Origin: Syntrophopropionicum propionicicum_A
Lineage (GTDB): Bacteria > Bacillota > Desulfotomaculia > Desulfotomaculales > Pelotomaculaceae
Length of the DNA: 64,000 nucleotides
Assembly: GCF_048984525.1 (NCBI RefSeq)
Contig: NZ_JBMGJC010000003.1
Span: 1 to 64,000 of the forward strand
Direction of reading: 5' to 3'
Below the pieces are notes generated by a model. The model saw only the letters and a list, made by a program, of their open reading frames with translations, searched no databases and had not been told where the DNA came from. Made by a program: the position numbers and the translations under genes. This document shows, piece by piece, positions 45,436 to 53,476 of the stretch (within the stretch, counting starts at the first letter, position 1; each line of letters begins with the position of its first letter).

Positions 45436-45625
45436 TTTGTTTGCACCTGCCTTACCAGGTTGCCTGGGCGGCAAATCCTGTTTGGTAAAATAATTTCTAG
45501 TATTTCACCAAGTATAATCTAAATACCTGCTCGTTTATTATTGAAATCACGATTCTGGAAAAAAATGCAGGAGTTTACACCTCGGGAGCGAAGTTTATTT
45601 ACTTATAAATTGGGGGTGGTGCAAC

Positions 45626-47110
45626 TTGCGGAAAAACCTTTTCCTGCTTACCCTGTTAATTGCTCTAGTCTTAACTTTTAGCGGGGCGGCTCAAGCTCCT
45701 GCAGCCGATAATAAGGTCCAGGGGCTGGACATAGACAGCGTGGATGAAATTATCATGTACGTTGAGCTCATGCATATCAGCGAACCGGACAGCCAGGTGC
45801 TGATCCAGGGTGCTATTGAAGGGCTCCTGAAAACTTTAAACGATCCGTACACAGTTTATATGACGCCGGAAGAACTAAAAGAATTTGTAGACTCCATAGA
45901 AGGTAATTACGTGGGCATAGGCATTCAGATGCAGCCTGGTGAAACATACCCGGAGGTCCTCAACACATTCGAGAATACTCCCGCCAGTAAAGCCGGCATT
46001 ATGCCGGGAGACATGATTATAAAAATAGACGGCGCCGACATAGCTGGAGAGCCCCTGGGAAAAATTGTGGAGAGAGTCCGCGGCCAGGCAGGGACAAAAT
46101 TGAAACTTACCATACGGAGAGAAGGAATGGCTGATTTCGAGGTCGAACTGACACGCGACAATATCAGCACCCCCACTGTAACAGGCAGGATCCTTGAAGG
46201 CGATATCGCATACATACGTATTAACACGTTTGGTGACTTCACCGGAGATGAATTTAAAAAAATACTTGATGACCTGACTGAACAGGGGGCTTCCAAGCTA
46301 ATCCTTGATCTGCGGGATAATCCCGGTGGTACAATCCACTCTGCTGTCAACATCAGCAGTAACTTTGTCGGGCAGGACAAGGTTGTGGCAAGCACTTTTA
46401 CCCGCAACGGCGAAAGGAAAGAATTCCTTGCGGAGTGGAACAACGATGTAATTGAGGATATGCCCATGGTTATTCTGGTCAACCAATATACAGCCAGCGC
46501 GTCTGAATTAATGGCGGGAGCCATGCAGGACTACGGCCTGGCCACTCTAATCGGCGGGCAAACATTCGGCAAGGGTACTGTCCAGGTTATAGTCCCGCTG
46601 GAAACAGGAGGGGCTTTAAAAATTACCGTGGCCAGGTATCACACCCCTTTGGACAGGGAAATTGACGGCACGGGTTTAAGCCCGGACATCCAGGTACTGA
46701 CTCCCGGCTTATCTTTGGCCGTGGCCCAGGGCTACCTGAATGGGTCGTCCGGCAGCACCATAGTCTTTGACCTGGACAAAGGTGTGGTTATGGTAAACGG
46801 GGTCCCGGATATAAGCGGCCGGGTGATCCGGCAGCAGGGGGAAACCTACCTGCCCCTGAGGCTGTTGTTTGAATCCATGGGATACCGGGTCGACTGGCAG
46901 CCGGGTATAGGTGCTATAGAGGTAACAAAACTGCAATCAAAAGCTGTTTTTTATCCGGGAGACGGCCACTACGTCGTTGACGGCCGGACATATCCGGGAG
47001 AGGAGTCCCTGTTGTCACTGGAAGGAAGCTTATATATTCATGAATCCGTGTTAAATCTTTTTAACGCCCGCATAAGATATGAGGGCAGCACTGTCATTAT
47101 TGAGAAATAA
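45626..47110 (+). CDS. CtpA-type S41 protease with PDZ and C-terminal stalk-like domain
   Basis: Signal peptide (~1-25), a PDZ domain (~85-170), the S41 catalytic domain with the Ser in TASASELMAGAM (~291) and the Lys in TFGKGTVQ (~316), then a C-terminal domain with VMVNGVPDISGRVIRQQG and FESMGYRVDWQPG matching copper-amine-oxidase N-terminal/stalk modules. 494 residues, TTG start behind GGGGGTGGTG. An exported processing protease; the tail probably ties it to the cell surface. Confidence 0.92.
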   Translation: MRKNLFLLTLLIALVLTFSGAAQAPAADNKVQGLDIDSVDEIIMYVELMHISEPDSQVLIQGAIEGLLKTLNDPYTVYMTPEELKEFVDSIEGNYVGIGIQMQPGETYPEVLNTFENTPASKAGIMPGDMIIKIDGADIAGEPLGKIVERVRGQAGTKLKLTIRREGMADFEVELTRDNISTPTVTGRILEGDIAYIRINTFGDFTGDEFKKILDDLTEQGASKLILDLRDNPGGTIHSAVNISSNFVGQDKVVASTFTRNGERKEFLAEWNNDVIEDMPMVILVNQYTASASELMAGAMQDYGLATLIGGQTFGKGTVQVIVPLETGGALKITVARYHTPLDREIDGTGLSPDIQVLTPGLSLAVAQGYLNGSSGSTIVFDLDKGVVMVNGVPDISGRVIRQQGETYLPLRLLFESMGYRVDWQPGIGAIEVTKLQSKAVFYPGDGHYVVDGRTYPGEESLLSLEGSLYIHESVLNLFNARIRYEGSTVIIEK

Positions 47111-47185
47111 TAATAGTTATGATATAAATAGGGATGTGTTATATAAAAAATAATATTGACAGCATTACTGATACGGAGGTTAAAA

Positions 47186-48697
47186 ATGCCCGTTAATAAA
47201 GATGGCTGTCCATGCGGCAGCGGAAAGCCATACGAAAAATGCTGTGGATACCGCAAGGTTTTTTATTCCCTTGAACAGGCCAGGTGGCGGCGCGCCGGAC
47301 AAGATCTGCGCCGCAATCTGGGCTTGTTTGCAGATCAGCCTATTTTTTCCTGGGATGCCGCCCGCGCCCAGGACCTCTACCTGGGCTGTATCGACAAGAA
47401 GCTTATAGACAGCGATGACGACTTTATCATGGAACGGTGTTTTGAATGGTTTATCTTTGATTACAGGCTTTACAGCGGCCAGACCATTATAGAAACGTAC
47501 CTGGATGAACACCGCCTGTCGGTGAGTGAGCACGAGGCCGCCCTGCTGCAAAAATGGGCTGTTTCCTGCAACTCCCTCTATGAAGTGACCGGAATTCTGC
47601 CGGAAGAAGGCCTCATCATCAAGGATATAATCAATCGCAGGGAAATCAAAGTCAGCGATGTAAACGCGTCCCTGGAAATAGAGCAGGGAAGCCTGCTGCT
47701 GATGAGGGTCCTGGCAGTGGGTGAGGAATACGAGTTTTCAACAAGCGGCCTGGCGCTGCCCGGCAGGTTGAAAGAACCGCTTTTAAAGAAACTGCAGCGG
47801 GACCGGCTGAAATTTTACAGGGAACAAAAAAGCAGGGTGCAGGAGTGGAATGACTACCTGAAAGAAAGGGCGCATATAATTAATGCCTGGGTCATGGACC
47901 TTGGCATTCCCAACCCGGGGTCCGGCAGGGATATGCTGGAAAAAGAAACAACGGAGAGAATGGCTATTATGCCGATCACAAGCTGGGAGGAAGTGCTTGC
48001 TTCCATTACAAGCCCCGGCAATTTCAGGCTGATCGGGGTAACAAAAGATGCTTCAGGCGCTTTCCGGCAGGCGACGGCGGCAATACTCGGAGAAAGTTAC
48101 CGCTCCAGAGCACGGGAGGAAGATGAAACCAAACCTGAGGCGGGAGGCACGGAGTCTTGCTGTAAGAAAACCGACCTGCGCCCTGTTATCGGACACCTTG
48201 TTTTAACAACCCGGTTTATGATTGTAACCGCCGGTACGGTGGAACTGTTGGCAGACTGTAAAAGCCTTTTGACGGAGCTGTTTGGTAAATTTATTGTAAA
48301 CAATATAGATAACTGGCAGAGGAGCAGGCACTCTTCCCCCCCGGCTGACGAAGGCGATATATACACATGGCCCGAACTTGGTTACGCAGTGGTGGCTGTC
48401 AGCATCCGGGAGGGATTACAGACGCTGGGTTACAGCCTGAAGCAGCAGAAAGGGGCGATCAGGCTCTGGTTCGATTACTGTTCCAAGGAGCGCCCTGCCA
48501 TTCGAAAGACCGCGGTATGGTCTGCGACAGTGATATATGCGTTTGCCTGGCTTGAAAGAGAGGAACGCCTGAAACAGCAGGACCTGGCCGGAAGGTTTAG
48601 TGTTTCTCCGGCTACTATTTCATCACGGTTCAGGCTAATCCGGAAATCATTAAATTTAGTGGCCGGCGACAAGCGTTACGCCACCAGGACAGAGTAA
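47186..48697 (+). CDS. SEC-C motif protein with C-terminal helix-turn-helix
   Basis: 503 residues from ATG 47186 (GGAGG 8 bp before). The SEC-C zinc motif CPCGSGKPYEKCCG opens the protein (~6-20), as in SecA tails. The rest is unrecognised until a helix-turn-helix near the end (LKQQDLAGRFSVSPATISSR, ~465-485) of a type used by sigma or DNA-binding proteins. Possibly a zinc-dependent adaptor or regulator; function unknown. Single gene ahead of the DedA gene. Confidence 0.75.
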   Translation: MPVNKDGCPCGSGKPYEKCCGYRKVFYSLEQARWRRAGQDLRRNLGLFADQPIFSWDAARAQDLYLGCIDKKLIDSDDDFIMERCFEWFIFDYRLYSGQTIIETYLDEHRLSVSEHEAALLQKWAVSCNSLYEVTGILPEEGLIIKDIINRREIKVSDVNASLEIEQGSLLLMRVLAVGEEYEFSTSGLALPGRLKEPLLKKLQRDRLKFYREQKSRVQEWNDYLKERAHIINAWVMDLGIPNPGSGRDMLEKETTERMAIMPITSWEEVLASITSPGNFRLIGVTKDASGAFRQATAAILGESYRSRAREEDETKPEAGGTESCCKKTDLRPVIGHLVLTTRFMIVTAGTVELLADCKSLLTELFGKFIVNNIDNWQRSRHSSPPADEGDIYTWPELGYAVVAVSIREGLQTLGYSLKQQKGAIRLWFDYCSKERPAIRKTAVWSATVIYAFAWLEREERLKQQDLAGRFSVSPATISSRFRLIRKSLNLVAGDKRYATRTE

Positions 48698-48764
48698 AAA
48701 CAATTGTTAAGCAGCGGAGCTGTTCATAACCTCACTCTAAAACGTTTTTTACGAGGGGATTTAT

Positions 48765-49373
48765 TTGACCGAGCTGATAGAGGCTGTAGTCAAGTTCATA
48801 ACCAGCTATATTGCGGCGCTGGGATACTGGGGAGTAGGGATCGGCATGGCAATAGAAAGCGCTAATATTCCGCTGCCCAGTGAAGTTATTTTGCCGTTTG
48901 GAGGGTACCTGGTTTCAACCGGCAAGCTTGATTTTTACGGGGTTGTGATGGCCGGGACAGTTGGCGGCACTGTCGGTTCAGCGCTGTCTTACTACCTCGG
49001 CCTGTGGGGAGGCCGTCCCTTCCTGGTTAAATACGGACGTTATTTCGGCTTTTCAATGAAGCACCTGGAAATGGCTGACTACTGGTTTAACCGTTACGGT
49101 GAGGCCACGGTTTTTTTTACCCGCCTGATGCCCATAATCAGGACTTTTATATCACTGCCCGCCGGTATCTCCGGCATGAATTTTAAAAGGTTCCTGCTCT
49201 ATACTTTCCTGGGCTCGCTGCCCTGGAGCCTTCTTCTCGTATACATTGGGATGAAGCTAGGCCAAAATTGGCATGCCATTGAACCCTGGTTCCACAGGCT
49301 GGACGTTGTCATAGTTATCGGCATAGCCGCCCTGGTTTTCTACTTCTGGCGCCAGCGAAAAAAATCTCAATAA
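48765..49373 (+). CDS. DedA-family membrane protein
   Basis: 202 residues with the DedA pattern: SANIPLPSEVILPFGGYL, a VGSALSYYLGLWGGR segment, RYFGFSMKHLEMADYWFNRYG, then FFTRLMPIIRTFISLPAGISGM. Family members act as undecaprenyl-phosphate or phospholipid flippases and support membrane potential. TTG start 48765. Terminator directly follows. Confidence 0.92.
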   Translation: MTELIEAVVKFITSYIAALGYWGVGIGMAIESANIPLPSEVILPFGGYLVSTGKLDFYGVVMAGTVGGTVGSALSYYLGLWGGRPFLVKYGRYFGFSMKHLEMADYWFNRYGEATVFFTRLMPIIRTFISLPAGISGMNFKRFLLYTFLGSLPWSLLLVYIGMKLGQNWHAIEPWFHRLDVVIVIGIAALVFYFWRQRKKSQ

Positions 49374-49387
49374 ACACATGTTTGCAG

Positions 49388-49414
49388 CCCGCCTCCGGCG
49401 GGTTTATTGTTTTT
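49388..49414 (+). terminator. Terminator after the DedA gene
   Basis: CCCGCC-TCC-GGCGGG stem followed by TTTATTGTTTTT. Confidence 0.85.
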
Positions 49415-49479
49415 GCGGGGAATAACTCCATTGTGTTTTGAGATAATAGCCTATAGTAAGCAAAGGAGGCTGCAATAAT

Positions 49480-49959
49480 ATGAGGATAAACAGGGCCGTG
49501 GCTCTAACAGTGATAATAATTGTGGGGATAATGCTGTCTGCCGGATGCGGTGCTTTTAGAAAGCCCGCCCCGCAGCAAAAGCCCAATATACAGGTTCCGC
49601 AGGAGCCAATGCCCACCGGTCAGGAGGAGGTTAACGCGATTACATCGCGCCTGTCCGGCGCGGCAGACAGTGTGCCCGGAGTCAACAGTGCTGCTGTTGT
49701 GGTAGCCGGCACTACCGCCTATGTGGGAATCGACGAGAAGGCCGGCCTGGAGAAGGGCGAAACAGACAGAGTCAAGCGAGATGTGGCCGGCGAGGTGAAA
49801 AAGGCCGAGCCGCGCCTGACAGCGGTATATGTCAGCAGCGACCCGGATACCATTACGCGCCTGAGGCGGATAGCAGACGGCATTGCTGCCGGCCAGCCGG
49901 TTTCCTCTTTTGCCGGTGAGCTGACTGAAATAGCCCGCAGGCTCTCCCCCATGCCATAG
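49480..49959 (+). CDS. YhcN/YlaJ-type sporulation lipoprotein
   Basis: Signal peptide with lipobox LSAGC (Cys ~23) followed by a linker and a ~90-residue domain (VPGVNSAAVVVAGTTAYVGI, VKRDVAGEVKKAEPRLTAVYVSSDPD) typical of the YhcN/YlaJ family of spore lipoproteins. 159 residues. AAAGGAGGC precedes the ATG. Lies just upstream of the DD-carboxypeptidase gene. A weak hairpin with a long T-run follows (~49965-49988). Confidence 0.9.
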   Translation: MRINRAVALTVIIIVGIMLSAGCGAFRKPAPQQKPNIQVPQEPMPTGQEEVNAITSRLSGAADSVPGVNSAAVVVAGTTAYVGIDEKAGLEKGETDRVKRDVAGEVKKAEPRLTAVYVSSDPDTITRLRRIADGIAAGQPVSSFAGELTEIARRLSPMP

Positions 49960-50036
49960 GGACCGCACTCTAAATACGGTTTTTTTATATCTTAATTCCC
50001 TGGCTGCAAATTTACGATAAGAGGTGGATAAGCCCT

Positions 50037-51161
50037 GTGGCTGTTAAACTCAGGTTGATTCTTTTGTTGGTGTTCCTTATTTCCGCGGTTTTTCCGGAAG
50101 CAGCAGCCGCAACCGCCCCGCGGGTTACCGCGGACGCGGCCGTACTTATTGACGTGGAAACAGGGCAGATTTATTTTGCCAAAAACCATACCAGGAGAGC
50201 GGCGCCGGCCAGCCTGACCAAGATTATGACAGCTGTCGTCGCCGTAGAAAACGGCAGTCTGGATGACGTGGTAACGGTAGACTCAAGGTCGGCGTCAGTG
50301 TCCATGGGATCAATAATCAATTTGCGGAAGGGTGAAAAAATCACTCTCGGAGAGCTGCTTACGGCCGCGCTGGTCACTTCAGCCAATGATTCGACCGTGG
50401 CTATCGCGTGTCATGTCGGGGGAAGCCACGCCCGTTTTATAACCATGATGAACGCCAAGGCAGCCGCTCTGGGCCTTTCCAGCACCCGCTTTGCCAATAC
50501 CAACGGCTATCATGACCCCAACCACTATACCACGGCGTATGACCTGGCAAGGCTCAGCAGGTATGCGCTCGGGCACCCAAAAATCAATGATCTTGTCCAG
50601 ACCAGGGAGGCAACAATCCACTGGATTGAGCCGCCGGAGCGGGAAGAAAAGATTAAAAACAGCAACCGCCTGCTTTTTAGGGATTATGAAGGGATTGACG
50701 GTGTAAAAACAGGGACCACCCCTCTGGCCGGCAACTGCCTGGTTGCGTCGGCCACCAGGGAGGGGAGGAGGCTGATCGCGGTGTCGCTGCACAGCAATGA
50801 CCGGTACCGTGACTGCATCAATATGTTTGATTATGGTTTTAAGGTAGTCAAGCCTGTCACTGTGGCAGAGAAGGGTGATATAATTACAAGCGTCCCAGTT
50901 ACCGGAGGAATAAAAGACAGGGTAGATATAATAGCTGAAAACGCCCTCGAAATAAGGATTGACCCCGATGACCTTCCAAGTCTGGAAAGAAAGGTTGAGG
51001 TGAAAGATCCGGCTGCCGCCCCTATAAAAAAAGGGCAGTATCTTGGTGAGTGCGTTTATATGGAGAAGGGGCAGGAACTTGGACGGGTCAGGCTGCTGGC
51101 GGGTGAGGAACTGCCCAGGACAGGATGGTACAGGCAGCTATGGGATAAGGTTTTTAATTAA
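50037..51161 (+). CDS. D-alanyl-D-alanine carboxypeptidase (DacF type)
   Basis: Penicillin-binding peptidase family S11, trimming pentapeptides of peptidoglycan. Signal peptide, then SLTK (Ser ~59, Lys ~62), SANDS (~116) and KTG (~224) motifs. 374 residues including a C-terminal beta domain that positions it at the membrane. GTG start, GAGGTGG upstream. Assignment to DacF rather than DacA/DacB is tentative and based on neighbourhood with spore genes. Confidence 0.9.
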   Translation: MAVKLRLILLLVFLISAVFPEAAAATAPRVTADAAVLIDVETGQIYFAKNHTRRAAPASLTKIMTAVVAVENGSLDDVVTVDSRSASVSMGSIINLRKGEKITLGELLTAALVTSANDSTVAIACHVGGSHARFITMMNAKAAALGLSSTRFANTNGYHDPNHYTTAYDLARLSRYALGHPKINDLVQTREATIHWIEPPEREEKIKNSNRLLFRDYEGIDGVKTGTTPLAGNCLVASATREGRRLIAVSLHSNDRYRDCINMFDYGFKVVKPVTVAEKGDIITSVPVTGGIKDRVDIIAENALEIRIDPDDLPSLERKVEVKDPAAAPIKKGQYLGECVYMEKGQELGRVRLLAGEELPRTGWYRQLWDKVFN

Positions 51162-51278
51162 ATACTATCAGCGCTGTGAAAAACGGGAAAACGGGTCAGG
51201 CCATGACCGGGGACCTTTTTCAAAGGGTGTCAGGAAAGCTTGACTTTTGCCGGGCCATCGACGATAATATATATTACT

Positions 51279-51353
51279 GGGCGGGTAGTTCAGTGGGAGA
51301 ACGTCTGCTTGACACGCAGAAGGTCGTTGGTTCGATACCAATCCCGCCCACCA
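51279..51353 (+). tRNA. tRNA-Val (anticodon GAC)
   Basis: Begins GGGCGGGTAGTTCAGTGGGA and ends CCCGCCC-A-CCA; acceptor, D, anticodon (loop TTGACAC, anticodon GAC) and T arms (GGTTCGATACC) all pair. CCA encoded. Confidence 0.97.
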
Positions 51354-51364
51354 GTTAGATTAAG

Positions 51365-51402
51365 CCCTCCGGGACTAATTATAAGCCTCCTGAGGGTTTT
51401 TG
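51365..51402 (+). terminator. Terminator after tRNA-Val
   Basis: CCCTC (51365-51369) pairs with GAGGG (51392-51396), followed by TTTTTGATTT. Confidence 0.55.
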
Positions 51403-51436
51403 ATTTATAGATTTTTAATAAAATCGGAGGTTAAAA

Positions 51437-51691
51437 ATGGATCAGACAGAACTTGAACAAATCAATAAAACCATACCATACGTGGAAGGGAAAATTTATT
51501 GGAAAGACAACCATGATTGGACATCAGATTTATGGGAACGTATGTCTGAAATGGGATGGGTGGCAGTCCAGTCAGAAGAAAATCCGGATATAATTATTGT
51601 TAAGGATGGAAGCGGCAATATTGCATTTAAGGCTACTGACAGAATAACCATGTTAAGGCAATTGGTTAATAACGTTTTGGTAGGCTTTTAG
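51437..51691 (+). CDS. Small protein of a tandem pair (84 aa)
   Basis: GGAGG seven bases before the ATG. MDQTELEQINKTIPYVEGKIYW, then two Trp-rich and acidic segments (WTSDLWERMSEMGWVAVQ) and ITMLRQLVNNVL at the end. About half identical to the neighbouring 80-residue protein. No family known; no membrane segment. The pair looks like a recent tandem duplication. Confidence 0.8.
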   Translation: MDQTELEQINKTIPYVEGKIYWKDNHDWTSDLWERMSEMGWVAVQSEENPDIIIVKDGSGNIAFKATDRITMLRQLVNNVLVGF

Positions 51692-51712
51692 TTTATTACA
51701 GGAGGCTTTAAA

Positions 51713-51955
51713 ATGGATCAGGCTAAAATTGATGAAATCAACAAAACCATACCCTACATGGATGGTAAGATTTATTGGAATGACAATGAATGGACATCCA
51801 GGCTGTGGGAAGAGATGAAAAGCAGCGGCTGGAAAGAAGTAAAACCGGAAGAAGATTCGGAAATGGTTGTTGTTCAGGATGAAAAGGGCAGAAATATTTA
51901 TGCGGCCGAAGGCAGGATAAATATGCTGAGACAACTGGTTAATATTTTGATATAA
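51713..51955 (+). CDS. Small protein of a tandem pair (80 aa)
   Basis: Begins MDQAKIDEINKTIPYMDGKIYW and ends INMLRQLVNILI, aligning along its whole length with the preceding 84-residue protein but with one residue fewer in the NDNEW region. AGGAGGC precedes the ATG. The 21-bp gap implies one transcript with the first copy. Function unknown. Confidence 0.8.
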   Translation: MDQAKIDEINKTIPYMDGKIYWNDNEWTSRLWEEMKSSGWKEVKPEEDSEMVVVQDEKGRNIYAAEGRINMLRQLVNILI

Positions 51956-52019
51956 CAAGACCCGAAAATGCTGAGAATCAATTAAAATGTCGTTGGGTTA
52001 AGATCGTGCCTCAGAATTA

Positions 52020-52048
52020 AACCCTCCGGGAATCCGGAGGGTTATTTT
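52020..52048. terminator. Bidirectional terminator
   Basis: AACCCTCCGG-GAAT-CCGGAGGGTT, perfect 10-bp stem with ATTTT to the right; it overlaps the stop codon of the leftward response-regulator gene. Confidence 0.8.
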
Positions 52049-52410
52049 CGTTCAAGGGCCTTTTCAACTGCCTCGAGCAGGCGCTCTCTGGAAAAGGGCT
52101 TGGTTACAAAATCCAGGGCGCCGGCCTGCAATGATTTTTTTATGGAATCATTGTTATTCATAAAGCTGACAATAATTACCCTGGCGTCCTTATCAATGGT
52201 TAATATCCGCTCCAGGGCATCAATGCCGCTCATTTCGTGCATTATGATGTCCATCGTTACCAGGTCCGGTTTTAAACGCGTGTATTCATCAACGGACGCG
52301 CCCCCGCTTTCGAATTCGCCAATAACTTCGTAACCTTCGCTGACGAGGATGTCTTTTATCATTTTTCTCGCAAAACTGCTGTCGTCCACGATCATAATTT
52401 TTTTGCTCAT
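52042..52410 (-). CDS. Orphan CheY-like response regulator
   Basis: A single receiver domain of 122 residues: MIVDDSSFARKMI (acidic pocket, Asp ~9-10), phospho-acceptor Asp in LVTMDIIMHEMSG (~53), VSF at the switch position (Ser for Thr, ~83) and FVTKPF (Lys ~105). No output domain and no kinase next to it. It lies downstream of a probable c-di-GMP riboswitch with terminator, so its amount should follow c-di-GMP levels. May act on motility or as a partner of another kinase (unknown). Confidence 0.9.
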   Translation of the reverse strand: MSKKIMIVDDSSFARKMIKDILVSEGYEVIGEFESGGASVDEYTRLKPDLVTMDIIMHEMSGIDALERILTIDKDARVIIVSFMNNNDSIKKSLQAGALDFVTKPFSRERLLEAVEKALERK

Positions 52411-52433
52411 TAATAACGACCCTCATCAACCAT

Positions 52434-52464
52434 AATAAAAAACCCAGGTGAAAAAGCCCGGGTT
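52434..52464 (-). terminator. Terminator between riboswitch and response regulator
   Basis: AACCCGGG / CCTGGGTT stem (one G-T pair) with an 8-nt loop followed by TTTTATT on the minus strand; it lies 13-100 bp after the aptamer and before the start codon, the usual layout of a transcription-controlling riboswitch. Confidence 0.75.
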
Positions 52465-52484
52465 GGAAATCGCAAAGACATATT

Positions 52485-52571
52485 TACTTCCTGGTAACCC
52501 GGCTGTCTACGTTTATGCATTGTCCGCTGCTTTTATGTCCCCAGTTTTACTATGTTTGCAACTATCAGTAT
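52485..52571 (-). promoter_or_regulatory. Probable cyclic-di-GMP-I (GEMM) riboswitch aptamer
   Basis: On the minus strand the order of conserved blocks is right: GTTGCAAAC, GGGGACATAAAAGC, then CAGCCGGGTTACC, close to the GEMM-I core (GCAAACC..., GGGACGCAAAGC, GCAGCCGGGUUACC). A TATAAT lies just upstream (52573-52578). A terminator follows, then the response-regulator gene. Some core positions deviate, so a covariance-model search should decide. Confidence 0.65.
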
Positions 52572-52830
52572 ATTATAATCTGAAATATATATGAATCACT
52601 TTAAATAGTAAAGGGCTGTTTGTACTATTTTGACCCGTGACGATAGTCCCGATTGTTTTTTAGGACCGCGCTTTAAAGACAACTTTTTATGATATTCAGC
52701 CTGTAATAATAATAGTTATAAAGGACAGGATAAAAAGGACAAGTAATTGGAATAGGGTTTTTAAACCTATTTTCATAAATTGCGGCCTCCCTGGGCGCCG
52801 GTTTTGGATATATTCCCAATAGAGTCCGTT

Positions 52831-52859
52831 TTGTCAAAACCCGGCTGACATTTTATTAT
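52831..52859 (+). promoter_or_regulatory. Candidate rightward promoter of a short RNA
   Basis: TTGTCA and TATTAT separated by 17 bp (a TATAAT overlaps 3 bp later). Nothing coding follows on this strand for 600 bp, but two hairpins do. Confidence 0.45.
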
Positions 52860-52886
52860 AATATGTTGCACAATGGTTTTTGTGCC

Positions 52887-52914
52887 ATAAAAAAAGCCCT
52901 AAAAAAGGGCTTTT
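52887..52914. terminator. Terminator serving the leftward gene and the possible short RNA
   Basis: AAGCCCT-AAAAA-AGGGCTT with A-run to the left and T-run to the right, so it can work on both strands. Confidence 0.75.
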
Positions 52915-52915
52915 A

Positions 52916-53248
52916 TCAGCAGGACATCGTATAATCATAATTGCCTTCCCATTTTACAGTTCCCAGGTTATTTACCAGACCACGCTCCTTCATTTTTGTC
53001 CAGAACGGAAGGGCCCCTTCATTGATTTCGTTGACGGATATGATCTTAAATAACGGGCGGACGAGTTTTAAGGCGCTTTCACCCAAACCGATTCTCTTGG
53101 TATTAAAACCAATGGTCAACACTCGTAAATCAAAATAGTCTTCCTGTTTGAAGCCGATAATCCTAACCCCGTTATCAAATCTGTATACTGTAGCGACCCT
53201 TTTTCCATAAATATATTTATTTTCATTCATATCACCCAGGCGTTCCAT
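52916..53248 (-). CDS. Unknown protein (110 aa)
   Basis: Soluble, basic protein of 110 residues (RVATVYRFDNGVRIIGFKQED; ALKLVRPLFKIISVNEINEG). No recognised domain. AAGGGG lies 8-9 bp before ATG 53248; an internal ATG at 53230 is also possible. Single gene with a terminator directly at its end. Confidence 0.65.
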   Translation of the reverse strand: MERLGDMNENKYIYGKRVATVYRFDNGVRIIGFKQEDYFDLRVLTIGFNTKRIGLGESALKLVRPLFKIISVNEINEGALPFWTKMKERGLVNNLGTVKWEGNYDYTMSC

Positions 53249-53476
53249 ATGGGCAACCCCTTAATTTTAAATTGCAAAATCAAAGAGAAATGACATAAAA
53301 TTTAAGGAACATACAAGGGCTGAATATTATTTTGAATTGGTAAAAAAGGTAACAATTTATAATTTACTGGTTAATAAAATTATATCATAAAGTTTAAATA
53401 TTCTGATAAAATTATACATTAATTTCTGAAAATTTTTTATATTAAACCAATTTATCTTTCTTATGAGGTAAGGAAA

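Larger units (their letters stand above)
52411..52915. other. Regulatory region between two leftward genes
   Basis: Holds the c-di-GMP riboswitch unit of the response regulator, then about 250 bp of mostly AT-rich DNA and, at its right end, a candidate short rightward transcript (52831-52914) whose terminator also serves the gene at 52916. Confidence 0.6.

Noticed and set aside
51176..51358. 60-codon frame before and through tRNA-Val
   Set aside because: It runs into the tRNA and lacks a start signal.
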